The position numbers and the translations under genes were made by a program. DNA of 8,650 nt from positions 1 to 8,650 of the forward strand of contig PKWC01000045.1 in NCBI GenBank assembly GCA_003131925.1. The letters run 5' to 3'. Positions 1-6,411 of the stretch are shown in pieces. The notes below the pieces were generated by a model. It saw nothing but the letters and a program-made list of their open reading frames with translations, made no database searches and had not been told where the DNA came from. Position 1 is the first letter of the stretch. Each line of letters starts with the position of its first letter. The DNA comes from Alphaproteobacteria bacterium. Lineage in GTDB: Bacteria > Pseudomonadota > Alphaproteobacteria > Micropepsales > Micropepsaceae.

Positions 1-9
1 GTTCGACAA

Positions 10-60
10 GCTCACCATGAGGGCGTCATCCTGAGCTGGTCCCCCGGTTAAACCGGGGGA
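10..60. repeat. Double-hairpin intergenic repeat (REP-like)
   Basis: Two dyads follow each other. The first is GCTCACCATGA (10-20), a 5-base loop and TCATCCTGAGC (26-36); it pairs at 9 of 11 positions and the mismatches face each other. The second is perfect: TCCCCCGGTT (40-49), one central A, and AACCGGGGGA (51-60). The flank beginning TTCGACAAGCTCA resembles dispersed intergenic repeats that I know from alphaproteobacterial genomes. It could instead be the terminator of a gene left of the window. The bases from 61 to 291 show no gene that I can support. Confidence 0.5.
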
Positions 61-291
61 AGATGAAACCCGAATCATATTTCAGCGATAGCGAATACGC
101 AGGAATGCCCAATCACAAGGGAGAGACGGATGCTTGCACACAAATTTCTTCTAATTGACGCGCCCGTTTCGGCGGTCTGAGATTTGAGGGCATGCCCGCG
201 CAAGCGCATTCAAGCGCCAAGGCTCGGCGCCAACACGCGAACTTGCTTGCCGGATTGCTCGCGGGAGTAACGAAGAGCCCGCGCTCCGCGG

Positions 292-471
292 TCATCCGCC
301 TCGCGAATTCAACGAAATTCCGAGGTGAAGCGCCTTTTGCCGGATGGCCCCTTCGGTTCTCCTGAAGGTGCGGGCGATCTTCGGCGCCGGGGTTTTCGCC
401 TTTGCGAGCGACTTGAACTTGCGGACGTCGGCGCTGCTCCAGGCGCGGCGCTTGATTTTCTTCTTCGGCAT
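292..471 (-). CDS. Small basic SANT/Myb-like protein (59 aa)
   Basis: The protein starts MPKKKIKRRAW and has a Lys/Arg-rich N-terminus followed by a compact helical segment with Trp at residue 11 and the phrase RRTEGAIRQKALHLGI at about 42-57. I recognise this as a short protein widespread in alphaproteobacteria that resembles half of a SANT/Myb or helix-turn-helix unit, so nucleic-acid binding is likely, but no function is established to my knowledge. The start is fixed by AGGAG six bases upstream of ATG at 471; a longer frame continues upstream to 660 but has no comparable ribosome site and its extra residues look non-coding. A promoter-like sequence lies just upstream. The stop TGA (294-292) overlaps an ATG in ATGA, but the following 60-codon frame is not convincing. 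Confidence 0.85.
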   Translation of the reverse strand: MPKKKIKRRAWSSADVRKFKSLAKAKTPAPKIARTFRRTEGAIRQKALHLGISLNSRGG

Positions 472-499
472 GTCATCTCCTGATTCGTTGAACTCACCT

Positions 500-527
500 A
501 CTGTAGCACGAAGTTGGGGGTTGTCGA
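500..527 (-). promoter_or_regulatory. Putative sigma-70 promoter of the 59-aa gene
   Basis: On the minus strand TCGACA (527-522) matches the -35 consensus TTGACA at five of six bases. It is separated by 16 bases from TACAGT (505-500), which matches TATAAT at four of six. Transcription would begin roughly 20 bases upstream of the start codon at 471, a normal leader length. Assigned by eye only. Confidence 0.4.
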
Positions 528-644
528 TATAGCAAGAGAAGATAAGGATGCATCTTTGTTTCATCCTGGCCGGACGGCAACGCGGACGCATGGTACGGGA
601 AACAAACACAAATAGCGAACAAACAAGCCGATAGCCGGTCCGAA

Positions 645-664
645 GGGAGTTTGCAAACACTCCC
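645..664 (-). terminator. Hairpin directly after the 86-codon frame
   Basis: GGGAGT (645-650) and ACTCCC (659-664) form a perfect 6-bp stem around an 8-base loop. On the minus strand it begins at the last base of the TAG stop of the broken 86-codon gene, which supports that stop as the true gene end. There is no T-tract after it, so it may be a weak terminator or an RNA 3' end stabiliser rather than a canonical intrinsic terminator. Confidence 0.35.
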
Positions 665-923
665 TATTCCATTGCTGCGTAGGCGAGCGTCCGACAGCTG
701 GTATGGTCCCCGAAGAAGTTTTCAGCGCTGGCCCGCTGCTCCGGCGCGAGCCGATCCGATGTCATCAGCTCCACTGGGGTATTTGTGACCTGCGAAATCG
801 CCCATTTTGCCAGTAGAGCGTTATCACGAAATCAAAAGCGTGCATCCGATCGCCCCGTCCACTCCCGATCAGCGCGACGTAGCCGCCACCAATTCCGCTG
901 GCGTCCAGAGCCGGATTTCTCAT
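664..923 (-). pseudogene. Frame-broken 86-codon gene coupled to the 67-aa gene
   Basis: The ATG (923-921) overlaps the TGA of the upstream 67-aa gene as ATGA, the usual arrangement for translational coupling. The first frame reads MRNPALDASGIGGGYVALIG and later MHAFDF before drifting into unlikely sequence and stopping at 765. From about 834 a second frame reads FRDNALLAKWAISQVTNTPV and then SDRLAPEQRASAENFFGDH, ending AYAAME at TAG 666-664. Adding one base in the TTT run near 832-834 joins the two into 86 codons ending exactly before a hairpin. I do not recognise the product. Either the gene is broken by a 1-base deletion or the sequence has an error here. The unbroken alternative is a 52-aa product (765-923). 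Confidence 0.5.
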
Positions 924-1123
924 CGCCCTGCTTGCGCGAGCTTGTCGCGCTGGTCTGTCAGGCGCTCGAGCAGTGCTTCCTGATCGGCAATACGTTGTGA
1001 AACCAACTCGTCGTCGGCGGCACCGGAATAAGCGGCCGCCTGCTCGACCAGTTCGCGCAGGTTTTCCCTGATCTCCGCGATGCGCGCGTCGATTTCTGCG
1101 ATGTTCGGCTGGGGGTCAGGCAT
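920..1123 (-). CDS. Small acidic coiled-coil protein (67 aa)
   Basis: The product is short and rich in Glu, Asp, Arg, Leu and Ala, with heptad-like spacing of hydrophobic residues across the segments AEIDARIAEIRENLRELVEQ (about 9-28) and later EALLERLTDQRDKLAQ, so two helices forming a coiled coil or helical hairpin are likely. There is no signal peptide or membrane segment. AGGAG lies 11 bases upstream of ATG at 1123, slightly far but usable. The stop TGA overlaps the start of the next frame as ATGA, which suggests a two-gene operon. I cannot name a family; small accessory or chaperone-like helical proteins of this kind are common and mostly uncharacterised. Confidence 0.7.
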   Translation of the reverse strand: MPDPQPNIAEIDARIAEIRENLRELVEQAAAYSGAADDELVSQRIADQEALLERLTDQRDKLAQAGR

Positions 1124-1435
1124 GGTTCGATCATCTCCTGTGCATGCATCCAGCGCCGCGCGTTAGGAGCGAGCGGGCTTGCGTGTCGCTGCGATCTTAT
1201 CCCGGCGCTTCCACATGCCAAGAGCCCCGCGCGTCTGTGGCGTCGCCCTGGACGCGGCCACCGCGCCGGCGCGGGGTCCCGAAGGTTGTGCGGCCCGGGA
1301 TTGCGCCGGCTTTGTTTGAAGACGTATAGGCACCGATCGCGGAGCGCGTGCGGGAGCGAATAGCTGAAAACCTATCCTGTCAATTCCTCTGGCACCGCGA
1401 CCGGGGGGTACATCGAATAGGATTTTGGAGATTTC
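1124..1435. other. Intergenic stretch without a convincing gene
   Basis: This 312-base GC-rich stretch separates the minus-strand 67-aa gene from the plus-strand penicillin-binding-like gene. It should hold both promoters. A weak plus-strand candidate is TTGCGC (about 1301-1306) with TATAGG (1325-1330), which would give a leader of about 100 bases. A minus-strand GTG frame (1333-1163, 56 codons, very Arg/Ala-rich, ending RKPARS) lacks a ribosome site and is not called. Confidence 0.4.
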
Positions 1436-2350
1436 ATGCTTTCAAGAGCGCTGCATTGCTGTTCTCCACGCGCCGGCGCAATCGCGGTCGTGGCAACAAT
1501 TCTAGCGGGTATGGTCTCTGCTCAAAGCCGCTCGTCCGGAACCGAATGGCTCACACCCGATGTTGAAGCTCGTCTGCTCTTTACCGGGAGGCACCTGAGG
1601 GGCGCCATGGCGGTACAGGAGGTGAAAAGCGGCACAATCGTTTCCGCTTTGGATTCGGACGGGCCGGTATTGCCGCTTTCCGTCGTGAAATTATTCACCG
1701 CTGCCATTTATTTGGAGCACCGTGGAGCATTGCCGACTGGGTCTGCCGGCGACCCCGGCGCATTGGTGACCTATGGTTCGGACGACGCCGGGCGACAATT
1801 GGCGCTGAACCTCCGCCACGCACTTGGAAGCGCCACTCTGCTCCGCGATCTGGAGCGTTTCGGTTTTCCGCGATGCCACCGGGGCGTGACCGATTGTACA
1901 ACCCTCACACCCGACGCCGGCGACGCGGAATGGGCGAATGCAATGTCGCTCGGCGAAACCGATTTCCGCGCAACTCCGCGGGGTCTGTCGCACTTCCTTC
2001 GGATCATTGGAAATGGTGGAGCCGCGCCGGGGGAAGGTGGCGGGCGGGCTATGCGTCCGGAAACGGCCCGCCTTCTTCAGTCGGCAATGATCGATACCGT
2101 GCACTTTGGTACAGCGCGTGGAATTCGAGACAGGCTTGGCGTCAAAGGACAAATCGGTGGAAAGACCGGAAGCGGCCCAGGCGGCGCGCGCCTGCTGGAT
2201 GGAATCTTTGCGGGCATTGTCTTCGACCGCGCAAACATCGCCCGCTACACGGTGCTGACCTATGTGCGCAGCGGCGGCCTCGGCGGGGGGCCGCGGCGAA
2301 GATTTCGGCGGACATGGCAACTTTACCTTCTGAGCAGCAAGAAGAACTGA
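1436..2350 (+). CDS. Secreted penicillin-binding/serine beta-lactamase-fold protein, C-terminus probably frameshifted
   Basis: A signal peptide (residues 1-29, ending MVSA before Gln) sends the protein to the periplasm. The domain that follows has the order of the penicillin-recognising serine enzymes: SVVK at 82-85 (SxxK with the nucleophile Ser82), SDD at 115-117 where SxN is usual, a segment 171-195 with TPRGL and NGG typical of transpeptidase domains, and KTGS at 243-246. The likely role is peptidoglycan transpeptidase or carboxypeptidase; a beta-lactamase is possible, and the Asp in motif two is unusual. GGAG lies seven bases upstream of ATG. After Gly285 in a run of six G (2285-2290) the frame turns into Arg-rich non-family sequence (PRRRFRRTWQ) and stops at 2350. 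With one extra G it continues as AAAKISADMA for 67 more residues to 2493, giving 352 aa. Confidence 0.8.
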   Translation: MLSRALHCCSPRAGAIAVVATILAGMVSAQSRSSGTEWLTPDVEARLLFTGRHLRGAMAVQEVKSGTIVSALDSDGPVLPLSVVKLFTAAIYLEHRGALPTGSAGDPGALVTYGSDDAGRQLALNLRHALGSATLLRDLERFGFPRCHRGVTDCTTLTPDAGDAEWANAMSLGETDFRATPRGLSHFLRIIGNGGAAPGEGGGRAMRPETARLLQSAMIDTVHFGTARGIRDRLGVKGQIGGKTGSGPGGARLLDGIFAGIVFDRANIARYTVLTYVRSGGLGGGPRRRFRRTWQLYLLSSKKN

Positions 2351-2493
2351 GATTTCGTCATGCCTGGCTGCACGCTGTACTCGACCGCTTCGGCGGCAAT
2401 CAAATACAGGAGCGGTCCTGGATCAGCACCCAGTTCTCATTTCTATCCTCTCTGGTGCGCAGGCATCGCGTCGAATGCGCTCCCGCAAATTAG
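2285..2493 (+). other. Out-of-frame C-terminal tail of the penicillin-binding-like gene
   Basis: From the G6 run the -1 frame reads AAAKISADMATLPSEQQEEL, then FRHAWLHAVLDRFGGN and on to a TAG at 2491-2493. A GG-AAA-I-A sequence after the last strand is what I expect at the end of a penicillin-binding transpeptidase domain. This frame also runs exactly to the end of the convergent gene, with overlapping stops. The part after about 2400 (QIQERSWISTQFSF onward) is less protein-like, so the natural end could be earlier. A deletion, a sequencing error in the homopolymer or a programmed shift are all possible; an error or deletion is the simplest. Confidence 0.5.
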
Positions 2494-3706
2494 TGCGCCT
2501 TGGGTAGCGCGTTCGTGCCCGTGAACCGGTTGTATCTTCGCTTGGCAATCGCAACCCATGCCACAGCCGCCAGATGGGCAATATGAAAATATTGGCGAGG
2601 TTGAGTGGGATCAGTCTCCAACATGAAGCCGGTGGGAAGCTCTCTGGTATTTGCGGCATAATAGGAACCATCGTGTGCCCGCATCGCATCGATCGCTTTC
2701 ATAAATCCGGCCGCCTCATCATTGTGGCCGGACAGTTCCAGCAACAGCGCAACCTGCGCCGTACCCTCGGTCCAAAGACCCTCTTTCGCTTCGCTGTAGG
2801 CGAAACCATCGCCGTCCCGCAATTTGCTTTGTGCCATCGCCGCTTTATAGCGTGTGGCGGCCCCCGGAATCGCAAGCAGCGGCCATGTCTGGGCGTCCAG
2901 CGCCAGATAGAGATTGCGCGTTTTTCCGTCTTCCGTGGTCCCCACCGCGAAGCAACCGCATTTTGGCCGCCACATGGCGCGCATGAAACTCTGCGCCGCA
3001 CGGGCCTCCACCAGCCAAGTCTTGTCGCCAGTCGCTTGCGCCAGGCCCGCGAACGCCGCGGCCAAATCTGCGTTGTGTTCGGTCGATTTCCACGCCTCGA
3101 CAACAGGCGCGGGCTCATGGGCGAAGGTGCCCCCCGTAAAACCGCCGCGTCCGCGTTTGCTGCGCCACTGTTTGATCCACCCTCCTATACGCACCGCGCC
3201 ATCCCTGTAGCGGTGATCCCCCGTCGCGCGGTCAAGCGCCAGCAGGGCAAGGATCGCCCAAGCCATATTGCCGTTGTCGCTCCGACCTGGTACCGATCCT
3301 CTACCCACTTATTCTGCTTGGCGTCCCACCACCCAGCCAGCTTCACCGGGCCAGGGCCGATGCGGCCCGCGAGGTATGCGTTGCGCAAGCGCCCGTCATG
3401 CCAGTGACGGTCACGATCCAGAGCAGCGAGAATTGCGTCACCAATTCGCGCGGCATCCTTGGCTTCATTGCAGGCAAGCAGCGCAATCGTCGCGACTGCG
3501 TTGTCGTAAAGGAATGCCGCTGCATGCAGGGGCCCGGATTTTACGGTCGGATAGCTCGCAAGAAATTCAGGCGCGGAAGCGTGCGCATCCATAGAACCGG
3601 AAAGATATGAGCATGCCGTTGGCAGGTCTGCTGCGGAGGCTTGCGCACCTCCGAATAGTTGAACGCACAAAATTACCCCCGCAGCAGTCAAAGCTTTGCG
3701 GGTCAT
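2490..3706 (-). pseudogene. Secreted (alpha/alpha)-barrel glycosidase-like protein, frame broken by one base
   Basis: Two frames form one protein. The N-terminal piece starts at ATG 3706 with a signal peptide (MTRKALTAAG..., cleavage after QASA, residue 25) and reads in frame to VEDRYQVG (residue 142). Then the frame changes at about 3281-3284 and continues as SDNGNMAWAILALLALDRAT to the TAA at 2490. One added base gives 405 residues. Repeated helix pairs with Asn/Asp-Ala-Leu-Leu patterns (LYDNAVATIALL at 66-77, NMAWAILALLAL at 147-158), WKSTEHNADLAAAF at 206-219, LDAQTWPLL at 270-278 and LWTEGTAQ at 311-318 suggest an (alpha/alpha)6 toroid as in several glycosidase families. Glu210, Asp271 and Glu314 are candidate acidic residues. 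Substrate and exact family are unknown to me. It lies 106 bases behind the receptor gene on the same strand, so co-transcription is plausible. No good ribosome site precedes 3706. Confidence 0.7.
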
Positions 3707-3812
3707 TAGGCTGGGCGTTGGTCTTGGAGTCCCCTGAGCATGGCCTTAATATCGCACGGGTTGACGATGAGAGGGAGAGGTAATGAGCGCCATAAGGTTC
3801 GGGGTATGCGCT

Positions 3813-6080
3813 TTAGAATGTCGTCGACAACGTCACGAACACACTGCGGCCCGGCTCGGTCCAATAGAGATTGTCGCCCCCCATACCGTTATAAGGATTG
3901 CCCAAGGTCGTTCCCGGATTGTAGATGATCTTGGTCACGTTCGTGAGGTTTTGCACATCGAGCTTGATAAAGGCGTTCTTCACGACGTCGGTCAGACGTG
4001 TGAGGTCGTAATCAAGAGAGGCGTCAAGGGTGAAGAAGGGAGAACCCGACCCGAGGCCATCATCGCCAGGACGCGCGCCCGTGTATTTTCCGAGCAGCGA
4101 CGCATAGAACCCGTAGCGATTGAAGATGCCGCCGACGACCCAGGTGTCTTCCGGCGTACCGCTGATCCAGCCGTTGGGCGTGGTATAGAGGGACCGGTTC
4201 GTCTGCTTTGCGCTGTTCAGCGAGCCGTTGGCGTAGGCGCTGAAGCCGCCGCCGATCACGTAAGTCAGTTCGCCCTCCAAGCCCATGTAGCGCGCACCGC
4301 CGAGCGAAATCGGGCCTGACACCCCGCCGAACGTCTTGATCTGATAAAAATTCGAGAAATCGATGTAATAGGCGTCCGCCGAGACAACGAGATCGTCGAG
4401 CTGCCTCGAGCTGCCGATTTGATAGTTCCATGTGTTTTCCGGCGTAAAGTTGGACTGACCCGGGGCACTGGAATTGAATATCTTTTCGTTGGGCGCGAGG
4501 AAGCCTTTTGCAATCTGCGCATAGGCCGTCCAATCCGGTTCGAAGGCGTAATGCGCCTCGATGGAAGGAAGCACCGAGTCGTAGGTATTGCTGTACACGT
4601 TGTACAATTCGCCATTGATATCGACCGGCGCGTTGACGCTTCTCTGGAACCACGAATAGCGGACGCCGGGCGACAACGTCAGTGCGTCGGTGACGTCCCA
4701 GTCCACCTGCACATAGGGCTGCATGGTCAGCAGGTTCTGCGTCAGCAGTCGGTCGATGCCGCCATCGAGCGTGATTCCGGGAGTTCCGGGGGCGATTACG
4801 AGTGCGCCGCCGCCATTGAGGGGATCAAAGTTCGGCGCGAACCCATCCGACATGTCCACTTCGCGGAGCGAGCGGACATTGAACTGGTGATCGTACCAGA
4901 TGCCGAACTTCACGTCGCCAATAGGCAGATCCTTGGTTACGCGGGTGATCGTGCCGACGGAACGGTAATCGTTTTGCAGCAATTCTCCGGGAACGCCGAA
5001 TTGCGGCGAACCGCCGTACGTCGGCACCACAAGATCGGGAAAGGCTTGGGGTCCCTGGCCGTTGGGGTCTTCACCGTTGAAGCCGCGATGGTAATAGCCG
5101 TAGGTGTAGACTTTCGTGTCCAATTCCCAGCCCGAACCGAAAGTCGAGGCCAAATCCATATATTCGAAATCGGTCGTGATGTGGTCGAGGTTGTAGCCGA
5201 AGTAATTCTGCTGTGCCGGGTTGTTCGATAAGCCCCAATTGGGACCGAGCGTGTCAATCTCGTTGCGGGTGGCGCCGAGCGAGATGCCCTGGTGGATGTG
5301 GTTCACCATGGCCACAACAGCGAGCGTCGTGTTGCTGCCGAGCGGTTGCACCAGCTTGAAGAAGACGTTCTGGCGCTCCTGCCCTTCGTTGGTCAGGTAG
5401 CCGTCCGACTTAAGGTTCTCAAGGTCGACCATAATGCGCGTACCGTCCGTATCGTCGATCGCGCCGGAATCGAACTCGAAGCCGTAGAGCAGTGTGTTGA
5501 AGCTGCCGTAGCTGACGTAAGGATTGAAGCCCATCTCTTCTGACGGGCTTTTGGACAGCATGTAGACCGTGCCGCCGAAGGTGGCATCGCCGATAGTCGC
5601 TCCGGTGCCGGGCCCGCGGTCGACGGTGATCTCGCCCAGGTCATGCGCCATGAAATACGACGTGGTATGGTGTGTGAAGTCGTTCGAGTCCCCCCACGGA
5701 ATGCCGTCGAAAGTGACGTTGAATTGGCCGTCCTGGAAACCGCGGACCGAGATGGCCTGGCTTTCCGAGAGGCCAGGTCCGTTGGGCGCGATATCGAAAG
5801 TGCTGGGCGTGAACTTGATTGCCTCGTCATAGTTTGTCGACGGCGCGAAGTTCTTTTCGATGAAATCGCCGGAAATGACCGAGGTCGGCTGAACGGCGTC
5901 AAGTGGCGCAACCGACGGCGCGATCGCCGCTGCACCGCCTAGCGGATGGCCGGTTACGATGATCGTTTCCACCGGCTGCGTCTGAGCATGAACCATCGTG
6001 GGCACGATGGCGACCGCGCTTGTCAGCAAGGCACGGCGTACGGCATTGGTGGACGTCCGTCCGCCTATGGAGAGTTTCAC
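3813..6080 (-). CDS. TonB-dependent outer-membrane receptor (755 aa)
   Basis: The product imports a ligand across the outer membrane using TonB energy. A signal peptide (residues 1-32, cleavage after MVHA) is followed by a TonB box ETIIVTGH at 38-45. The plug covers roughly 55-175 and holds ISVRGFQDGQFNVTFDGIPW, then GEITVDRGPGTGATIGDATF and GGTVYMLSKSP. The rest is a beta barrel of alternating aromatic strands that ends in FVTLSTTF with the C-terminal Phe used by outer-membrane proteins. The length is normal. GTG at 6080 is the chosen start because AAGGGGG lies five bases upstream; a TTG at 6095 would add five residues without a ribosome site. The ligand cannot be read from the sequence; the motif WGDSNDFTHHTTSYF in the plug may help to find relatives. 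Its Shine-Dalgarno is sequestered in a hairpin, suggesting translational control. The glycosidase-like gene downstream hints at a glycan ligand. Confidence 0.95.
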   Translation of the reverse strand: MKLSIGGRTSTNAVRRALLTSAVAIVPTMVHAQTQPVETIIVTGHPLGGAAAIAPSVAPLDAVQPTSVISGDFIEKNFAPSTNYDEAIKFTPSTFDIAPNGPGLSESQAISVRGFQDGQFNVTFDGIPWGDSNDFTHHTTSYFMAHDLGEITVDRGPGTGATIGDATFGGTVYMLSKSPSEEMGFNPYVSYGSFNTLLYGFEFDSGAIDDTDGTRIMVDLENLKSDGYLTNEGQERQNVFFKLVQPLGSNTTLAVVAMVNHIHQGISLGATRNEIDTLGPNWGLSNNPAQQNYFGYNLDHITTDFEYMDLASTFGSGWELDTKVYTYGYYHRGFNGEDPNGQGPQAFPDLVVPTYGGSPQFGVPGELLQNDYRSVGTITRVTKDLPIGDVKFGIWYDHQFNVRSLREVDMSDGFAPNFDPLNGGGALVIAPGTPGITLDGGIDRLLTQNLLTMQPYVQVDWDVTDALTLSPGVRYSWFQRSVNAPVDINGELYNVYSNTYDSVLPSIEAHYAFEPDWTAYAQIAKGFLAPNEKIFNSSAPGQSNFTPENTWNYQIGSSRQLDDLVVSADAYYIDFSNFYQIKTFGGVSGPISLGGARYMGLEGELTYVIGGGFSAYANGSLNSAKQTNRSLYTTPNGWISGTPEDTWVVGGIFNRYGFYASLLGKYTGARPGDDGLGSGSPFFTLDASLDYDLTRLTDVVKNAFIKLDVQNLTNVTKIIYNPGTTLGNPYNGMGGDNLYWTEPGRSVFVTLSTTF

Positions 6081-6086
6081 GGGAGC

Positions 6087-6103
6087 CCCCTTCAAAGAAG
6101 GGG
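6087..6103 (-). promoter_or_regulatory. Hairpin covering the Shine-Dalgarno of the receptor gene
   Basis: In the receptor mRNA CCCCUUC and GAAGGGG form a perfect 7-bp stem with a UUU loop. The right arm is the Shine-Dalgarno AAGGGGG that serves the GTG at 6080. In the folded state the ribosome site would be blocked. A short reading frame upstream stops at 6105, one base before the left arm, so a ribosome finishing there would open the stem. Confidence 0.5.
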
Positions 6104-6104
6104 C

Positions 6105-6203
6105 CTACTTTAAGCGTGCTTTGCAACACTGATGTGAATAGAGGGTGGGGCTGAGAGGGGCGTATGAATATTTTCCTGCCGATCTAAGTGAAAATTGCAT
6201 CAT
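6105..6203 (-). CDS. Possible 32-aa Cys-Cys leader peptide of the receptor gene
   Basis: GGGAGGA precedes two tandem ATG codons (6203-6198), four bases from GGAGG to the second. The frame reads MMQFSLRSAGKYSYAP and ends SHQCCKARLK at TAG 6107-6105, one base upstream of the hairpin that hides the receptor's ribosome site. The peptide has no recognisable domain. Short upstream frames with Cys motifs that control TonB-dependent transporters are known (the copper-responsive CruR case in Bordetella), which makes the idea reasonable, but that peptide has a different motif and I see no homology. The frame is also open farther upstream without a ribosome site. It may simply be chance. Confidence 0.28.
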   Translation of the reverse strand: MMQFSLRSAGKYSYAPLSPTLYSHQCCKARLK

Positions 6204-6362
6204 TCCTCCCGCGAGCGTGATCGCAAATATTTTTTTCAAAGTTTTGCGCAGTGAAAACGCACCAAATCCGCCTAATTTCCGAACTTTGGGGAGCAATGAA
6301 CGCAACATGAATTGGCGCGTCCGCGGAGGTTCATCCCGTCGATCCATATTAGGGGCGACATA

Positions 6363-6387
6363 GAACGCGTTTGATCACTCGAACGCG
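6363..6387 (+). promoter_or_regulatory. Inverted and direct repeat in the leader of the Gly/Tyr-rich gene
   Basis: CGCGTT (6366-6371) and AACGCG (6382-6387) form a 6-bp inverted repeat around ten bases that include the palindrome TGATCA. The same region holds GAACGCG twice, at 6363-6369 and 6381-6387, 18 bases apart. It ends 24 bases before the ATG, so it may be an operator or a leader-RNA hairpin. The 331-base divergent region 6081-6411 should also hold promoters for both directions, but I find none that fits a consensus well. Confidence 0.3.
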
Positions 6388-6411
6388 CCAAACCGAGAAG
6401 GAAGATTGATC

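Noticed and set aside
113..295. Minus-strand 60-codon frame starting in an ATGA overlap with the 59-aa gene
   Set aside because: The overlap is suggestive, but the product (Cys/Arg/Pro-rich, no domain or helix pattern) does not look like a protein and has no support other than the overlap.
1163..1333. Minus-strand GTG frame of 56 codons, Arg/Ala-rich, ending RKPARS
   Set aside because: No ribosome site, and its composition is what GC-rich non-coding DNA gives.
1691..2320. Minus-strand 209-codon frame opposite the penicillin-binding-like gene
   Set aside because: The plus strand carries the SxxK and KTG motifs and a signal peptide; the antisense product has none.
2574..3407. 277-codon plus-strand frame opposite the glycosidase-like gene
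   Set aside because: Arg/His/Pro/Cys-rich antisense product; the minus strand has a signal peptide and patterned helices.
3786..3812. Imperfect inverted repeat AGCGC...GCGCT just after the receptor stop
   Set aside because: Short stem with a bulge, a 12-base loop and no T-tract; too weak to call a terminator, and co-transcription of the next gene remains possible.
4419..5231. 270-codon plus-strand frame inside the receptor gene
   Set aside because: It is antisense to a certain receptor coding region; long antisense frames are expected in GC-rich genes, and it has no family features.
6105..6347. 80-codon version of the leader frame upstream of the receptor
   Set aside because: Only the part after GGGAGGA at about 6204-6210 has a ribosome site; the upstream residues are unsupported.
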